NCBI GenBank assembly: GCA_028023455.1
Contig: JAQFVV010006273.1
Coordinates: 312,001-376,000 of the forward strand
Origin: Epiperipatus broadwayi
Taxonomy: Eukaryota; Onychophora; Udeonychophora; Euonychophora; Peripatidae
DNA: 64,000 nt
Reading direction: 5' to 3'
In this document: in pieces, positions 58,181-64,000 of the stretch
How the letters are laid out: the number at the start of each line of letters is the position of its first letter
Position numbering within the stretch: the stretch's first letter is position 1
The notes under the pieces: model-generated
What the model was told of the DNA's origin: nothing
Seen by the model: only the letters and a program-made list of their open reading frames with translations
Databases searched by the model: none
Position numbers and translations under genes: made by a program

Positions 58181-61100
58181 TTGACTGTGAACCTTTGGCC
58201 TAAGGTTAAACAAGGATTGAATATTTTCTTTTCAAATGCAAATCTATGTAGTCTATTCATGCATTAAATTTAGGTTGGGTATAGATGCTTGCTTGGGTTC
58301 GTTACTGGTTAATTATGTTTTTGGTTTTCATATTTGATCAAAATATATAGACATTCGGTAAATACTGATACCTTACAGTGAGTATCTAAGATGTATTTAT
58401 GTTGGATGTCTTTTAAGTTATTGGTGTCTTGTGGCATCTTATGATGAATGCTATTGAGTTCTTATAAATTTTCCTCTGCAATTGACTTTATCAATGACTT
58501 TGTATTTTGATTGGTTATGTTTATTTTGAAATGTTTTTAACCGTGTAATCTATGTAACCAATCTATACTCAACATTATAAAACAAACTTTCATAAATCCA
58601 TCTGTGTGAACTTAATTAAAATGTAAACTTATAATATTATAAAAATTAAAATGTAAATTTAAATTCTAAAATCAAATTAAAATCTAAAATAAATATACTA
58701 AAATAAAAATGTTAAATTTTATATATATGTGCATAAATAAATGTTTGTATGTTAATTACTGGCAGTGGCTTATTTTATTCTTTTTTTAAAATATTATTAG
58801 ATAAGAATTTATATGAAATATAAATCTCTGCTGTTCCACTGAGCTAGTGACAATGAGCTAACGACTGGATATCAAAATATATAAAATAAAATATAAAAAA
58901 AATTTTTTTTTTTACTTATGTATCTGCCTACTTTATAAATTTTTCTAGGTTAAAATGCCTAGATGGTGCCCTGTAGTGCAGTTTATGTTAAGTAGCTTTC
59001 TCTGGATTGTTACAATATATTAGTATGATTTTTTTTTTAATTAGGGTATTTATCTTTCTATTAGATAAGTGAAACTAATCTATCATGATATTTTTTTAAC
59101 ATAGTGAAATATATATATATATATATATGGGTTTATTTATTCCATAAAATGAAAATACATGGTCAATTACCTATTAACTAATTTTACATCATAAATGGGT
59201 TCGATTTGGTGGTGGATCGTAAGTTACCCTTATAATATATATATGCTCATTTGTTCCAGTTTGCTTACTGACATTTTGTCAACAAACCAAAACAAATTTT
59301 TAAATGAAAATTTATTATAATTGTTTAATAATAGAAATAAATACAAAGAATGTATAGATAAAGCTTTCACAAAATATGTTTTAACCAGTATGTGCTTAGA
59401 CAGCTTTTGGATATCTATTATAACATTTTAGTCCGAGCTAAAACTTATAATTTTATATTTATATAATTATTTAAATATAAATTTAGGGTTAAGTATGAAA
59501 TTTTCTTTTGGTTAATTATATATCTATATGTCCACTCACGCATATATACATTAAGTAATCTTTTAAAGCAAGAGCAATATTGATACAAATAATAATTACA
59601 TAAATAAAAAAATATATGACCTGCTAAAACACATTTAATGTTTATACAAAGAGTTCTCCAGATTTAATCACATTTTTATCAAGTTTTCATGGAGAGAATT
59701 TCACAAAGGAAAATCTATGAAATGACAATATTTAAAATATAGTAATTCCAAAGGGCTCTTTTCTTATAAAAGTATTTATAATTTATTTAATAAATAATTT
59801 TTAATGATTTATAACAAGATCTGCATTGTAGTTCATATCAAAATACAAGTATTACTTATCCTTTTAAAATGACTAATGATTACTTCAAATTCATAATTAT
59901 TCCATTAGAAGTTATAATCCTTAGCAAAATTATTTATTTTCTTTGTTGTCACACAAATAAATGCATATATATTTTCATCATTAAACATTAGAAGCATTTT
60001 ATAACTTTCAATTATTCCATTTGATAAATTATTATTATTATTATTATTGGCAAATTATTTGATTTCTTTGTTAGCATACATATATATGAGTATATATAAT
60101 AAATCACATGGTTAAAACTTTATCAACATTTAAAAACGTTTCTTCTAGAATACATTTAAATAAATTTCATTTCTTAGTTGTTAGTTCTTCTCAATGACTA
60201 AGTCTGTCCTTTAAAGTAAATGCCAAATTTCCTGTTTAACTCTTCATTAGGTTATTTACATAAAACATTTTTAAAATATATTTATCATGTTTTTTTTTTT
60301 TAAAAAAAATGGTAATGCAGTATATTAATTAAAGTGATTAATATATATATAGAAAAAAGAGACAAGTAAGTTAGTGTTCCAAATTAAATCATAGACAATT
60401 TATATCCTTTATTAATTGATGTAATAATGAGGCTATAAACTTAGATACAGTTATTAACAGTAAACCCAAAATTTTCACCTTTTCCTTAAAAAAGAATTAT
60501 TATTTCCCTTTACCAGAATTCTTTTACAAACTACTGTCCCAACAACATGTCTTTCTTTTAAATTTTAAAAGAAATATTTTAAAATAAACATTTTTACTAT
60601 TTCTTTCCCAAAATAAAAAATACATTTGTTTGTCTAACAAAATAATTATTAGATTTTTATATCACTTTAATAATAACATTACTTTTAAACATATATGTGA
60701 TTTTTATATGATAATCTCAAATTTATATATTAATGTAAATAGGCATGCACATATACTCACATGTATATGAAAATATAATTTATTATCTATTTACCTAAAC
60801 CTATTATTTTTAAAATGTGCAGATAGATAAAACATTATTGTAATTTTTTTTAAAAAAATGTATACATCTTTAGATTTATGAACATTTTATAGTAAAATGT
60901 TAAGATTAACAGGTATTACTATTTTAAAAAAATAATGAATGAAAAATAAATCAATAATTACTTTGTATTTGGGTGTGTCTATAATAATTTCAAAATTAAG
61001 ATAAACGTCACTCAATGATTTTAAATAATTAATAACAAAATTATGACAATATTTTTTTACACATAACAATGTCTATGTTAAGTCTAATCCAAGATGATAC

Positions 61101-61184
61101 AATATATAAAGTCTTTTTGTATTAAGCCATGTATTATTTTGTTTATTAAATTCCTGTTGTTTTAATAAAATATCATTCACCATT
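58181..61184. other. AT-rich non-coding stretch
   Basis: Short TA runs occur (about 59107-59127 and elsewhere). No gene or recognisable element is seen. Confidence 0.5.
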
Positions 61185-62145
61185 GTTAAGGTTAAGGTCT
61201 TAATGAAAAACTGTTAGATCTTAAGTAATAACAAGATTGAGATTGAGTATAAAGTAAAGAACAATCATTTATATATTTATTTGATGGTTGATTATTCAGA
61301 ATGAGTGGATTAATAACATTTTTATTTCCTTCCGTTTTACAACTAATTGATTTCAAGTTGAGTTTAGAAAGAAAAAAAGATAACTTAAATGTTTTCCATA
61401 AGGCTGGACTATATTATGCTTCATCATATTTATTTAAATCACTCAGTCTTTTTAATATTTCAATAGATTCTTTCATGATTTCTAAATCATACTTTTCCAA
61501 ATTAGTGAGTATTCTAGCATTATCAAAATTAGATGTGTGGCCAATTTCTAAAAAAATGTGAAGAAAACACTGATGTATTTAACTTTTGATGGGAAGCTTT
61601 TTATAGCTCCTTAATTTTGACAATAATTTATCTATTGGGTTGATGTACATAGCTTCTTAAGATTATAAACATGGAATTTCATACTTACTTTGATATTCCA
61701 AAAGCATTTAGTCTGTAGGTTAATAAAAAAAACACACTTTTTTTTACTAGTGGAAAGACACCTTTAATATTAAAATTGGATAGTTTTCCACTGATCTTAT
61801 CTGTGACTTCTTTAATATAAGGTCTATAAGCAGTTGAGTTGTCAATTTTATCATTTTTTTCTTCTTAGTATCAATGCTATGTATAGCAGTATATATGATG
61901 TTTTTATTGTAACCATTACAAAATAGAATGTTTTAGTTAATTCTATTTCTTGAGTAAGATGATCTTTGTCAGAAAAAAGATTTCTTGCCACAAAAAATAT
62001 ATGAGCAGTATGATGATGAGAATTAAAATTACGATGTCTGTTTGTATAAGAATGATTGTTCTTTAATTCATGCTCAATCTCAATCTCATGATTATTTAAA
62101 ATCTAATAGTTCTTCATTAAGATCTTAAGCTTGACAATAATCAAT
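61185..62145 (-). mobile_element. Penelope-like element remnant 3, between inverted arms
   Basis: On the minus strand, PYIKEVTDKISGKL and SNFNIKGVFP (about 61830-61760) match the PLE block PYIPGVTDKI...ILKKHNI...VF. YEIPC (about 61680) sits where YKIPC of the GIY-YIG domain belongs. EIGHTSNFDNARIL (about 61548-61505) matches the later GH-x-x-NFDNARIL block. The flanks 61185-61275 and 62040-62143 are inverted copies about 80% identical, e.g. AAGATTGAGATTGAG against its inverse. The plus-strand open frame at 61301-61561 is only the antisense of this region. Confidence 0.7.
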
Positions 62146-64000
62146 GATATTTTGTTATAATGATGGGATTAATAATCCAAATAATACACAATTGAATACA
62201 AAAAAGACTTTATTTATATTATATAACCATGAAAATAATATATATATATATATATATATATATTGTAACAAATTTACATGAGTTCAAATATTATAGATTT
62301 CTCAAAATATAACAATATCAACAATTATAAGCAAATTATTAATAACAAGTATTATAACTCAGGTATATGAAATCACGTGAAGTGAGTACACTAGTAATTC
62401 AATAAAATATAACTCAGGTATACAGGCAGTAGATCTTATCCACTTTCATTTCTTGGTTTGATGTTAAGTGCATGTTTAAACAAATATTAAGTGAATATGG
62501 TCTAGCAGGGCGCCACTAGATTATCTGAATCTAGACACAGTTATATCTAATAACCTTTCACATGTACCGGGTTTGAATCCCCTCTTTTGGTACTTTATTT
62601 CTAATTAAAAATGAGAGATTTTGCTTTTTGAGCCATATCACTATACGCACTAATATTTAGGCAAAAGTAAAACATCTTCAAACCAAAGTGGAGTATATTG
62701 AACATAAATCATTTCTCAGATCTTAACATAACAAATGTGTTTCAATATTTTTATAAGTTCACTAGCTCAGAATATATATAACTAATTTAGGATGGCAATT
62801 CACTCATCCTTGCATGAAATAGATGATGGGATGTGGTTATAATAATACTAAGAGATCACTAAATATTATAAAATCAATATTTATTTATGGCCTTTAAACA
62901 GTTAAACAGCTCATTAATTAAAACGTTGATGATGATGATGATGATGATGATAATAATAACAATAATGACAAGGGTTTCAACTACAGCTCTAGGACTAAGC
63001 CTAAACATAAAACTAAATTTTATAAAGAATTCATAATTATTGCTTAATTTTAGCATATTTACTTATATCTTAAATAACTAATATTCAACCATTGATGATG
63101 ATGAATAATCACACTTAACAAAGACTACACTTAATGAAATATATATGCCTCGTTTAATAAAACAAACTAATATTTATTACTACATTTCTAACATATACAT
63201 AAAAATTTCTAGATAAATATGAAAATTGACATGAATAATAATAATGATAATAATTGATTATATAACAATCCTCAGATTAATTTCAAGTTCTTCCCCCTTT
63301 CCCTTCAAATGTATATTGTATTAAGTTGGACGTCACATTGACCATGATTTTCACTCCATGAGAAAAGTATTTCAAGAAAAAAAAATATTATCTGCTCATT
63401 AGCACACATACTTTATAAATCTAACATGTAAGTAGACTATTAAAAGAAAATGTTAATAGAATTGAAAGAGCAAGTTTTAGAAACAAGTTTTAAATTATTT
63501 TCTCCCCCGCTCTTCTACCTCTGAAATGCTATACTTAACTTGAAACAAAATAATCTAATATTCTAATACTACTCATTATTTCACATTCACTCGCAATTAT
63601 ACACATATAAAAATATTATTATGTATGTGCGTGTTTTATCCCATGATAACAAAATATTATTTAAAACCAAAATAATAATAATATATTAGTTAAAACTAAA
63701 ATCATAATACCATAAAAAAAATTGTTTTACACATTAATATTTTTCATAACTGTAAAATTAATAAACAAATAATTTTCATACATTCAAGATCATTTATGAA
63801 GCTCAAAGTTATTATTAGTAAGACATTCTTGTTTTTAATTGATCTGAATAGTCTTTAAAAGTTCTTTAAATAAAATATACCACTTTATTGCTAAAATGTT
63901 TATTAAGACTGATATCATAAAGAAAATAGATATAAAAAGTCATATTACCGATCTTTTGTTTGTGGCGAATTTCCAAGGGTTCAAACTTGTCTTGTATAAT
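62146..64000. other. AT-rich stretch with TA and GAT runs
   Basis: A TA array is at 62239-62263 and a GAT/AAT run at about 62927-62966. A box B-like GGTTTGAATCC lies at 62570-62580 (plus), about 60 bp after a CTAGCAGGGCG patch, possibly a decayed tRNA-derived SINE. No gene is seen. Confidence 0.5.

Noticed and set aside
61301-61561. 86-codon plus-strand frame
   Set aside because: It is the antisense of recognisable minus-strand PLE sequence.

Overview
The window looks like nuclear DNA of an invertebrate animal. It is very A+T-rich, with long AT, GATA/GACA and GAT simple repeats and no bacterial gene organisation. Coding traces come almost only from eukaryotic transposable elements: Penelope-like elements (PLEs), several APE-type LINEs, a Ty3/Gypsy element and an hAT transposon. 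The species cannot be fixed from the sequence. I see no intact host gene. One candidate host exon lies near 4.2-4.36 kb on the minus strand, and a CpG-enriched patch at 57.2-58.2 kb could be a gene start or regulatory region.

Layout: 0-10 kb is mostly unique-looking AT-rich DNA with a tRNA-Gly pseudogene (2989), a 117-bp tandem duplication (3523) and a 490-bp GATA/GACA/GGTA array (5521). From 10 to 13.3 kb there is a near-perfect 108-bp-arm foldback (10374), a decayed LINE 3' half (11100) and two more foldbacks (12548, 13005). A LINE 3' end is at 16.2 kb and a C-rich 390-bp duplication at 18.2 kb. A hAT transposon with terminal inverted repeats and an 8-bp target duplication lies at 20646-23248. 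From 24 to 28.3 kb there are three members of a short element family carrying a hammerhead-like core and a tRNA-like tail, plus foldbacks. A Gypsy integrase with a candidate 3' LTR is at 29.46-31.08 kb, followed by inverted paired PLE ends with Pol III-type boxes (31.2-31.9 kb). A 420-bp satellite unit is at 34.1-34.7 kb and a long imperfect inverted repeat at 35.1-36.06 kb. A decayed LINE lies at 36.37-39.77 kb and a PLE with reverse transcriptase and GIY-YIG traces at 41.35-44.02 kb. A fourth hammerhead-family copy is at 44.7 kb. Two LINE remnants lie at 46-47.8 kb. A second PLE remnant sits inside two nested sets of inverted repeats (50.26-51.9 kb). The satellite family reappears in both orientations, interrupted by a LINE (51.5-54.35 kb). 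A third PLE remnant, minus strand, is at 61.2-62.15 kb.

The most interesting theme is the repeated combination of PLE sequence, inverted repeats and hammerhead-ribozyme-like motifs. Two families have the order stem I, CUGANGA-like box, stem II hairpin, GAAA-like box, very short stem III, UH, stem I. One (24.1, 25.7, 28.1, 44.8 kb) implies a complete consensus core. The other (34.5, 51.6, 52.4, 52.8, 53.0, 54.2 kb) lies in a roughly 370-420-bp satellite; its 51.6-kb copy keeps both catalytic boxes. These resemble the known hammerheads of PLEs and retrozymes. All calls were made by eye; no fold, alignment or database search was run.
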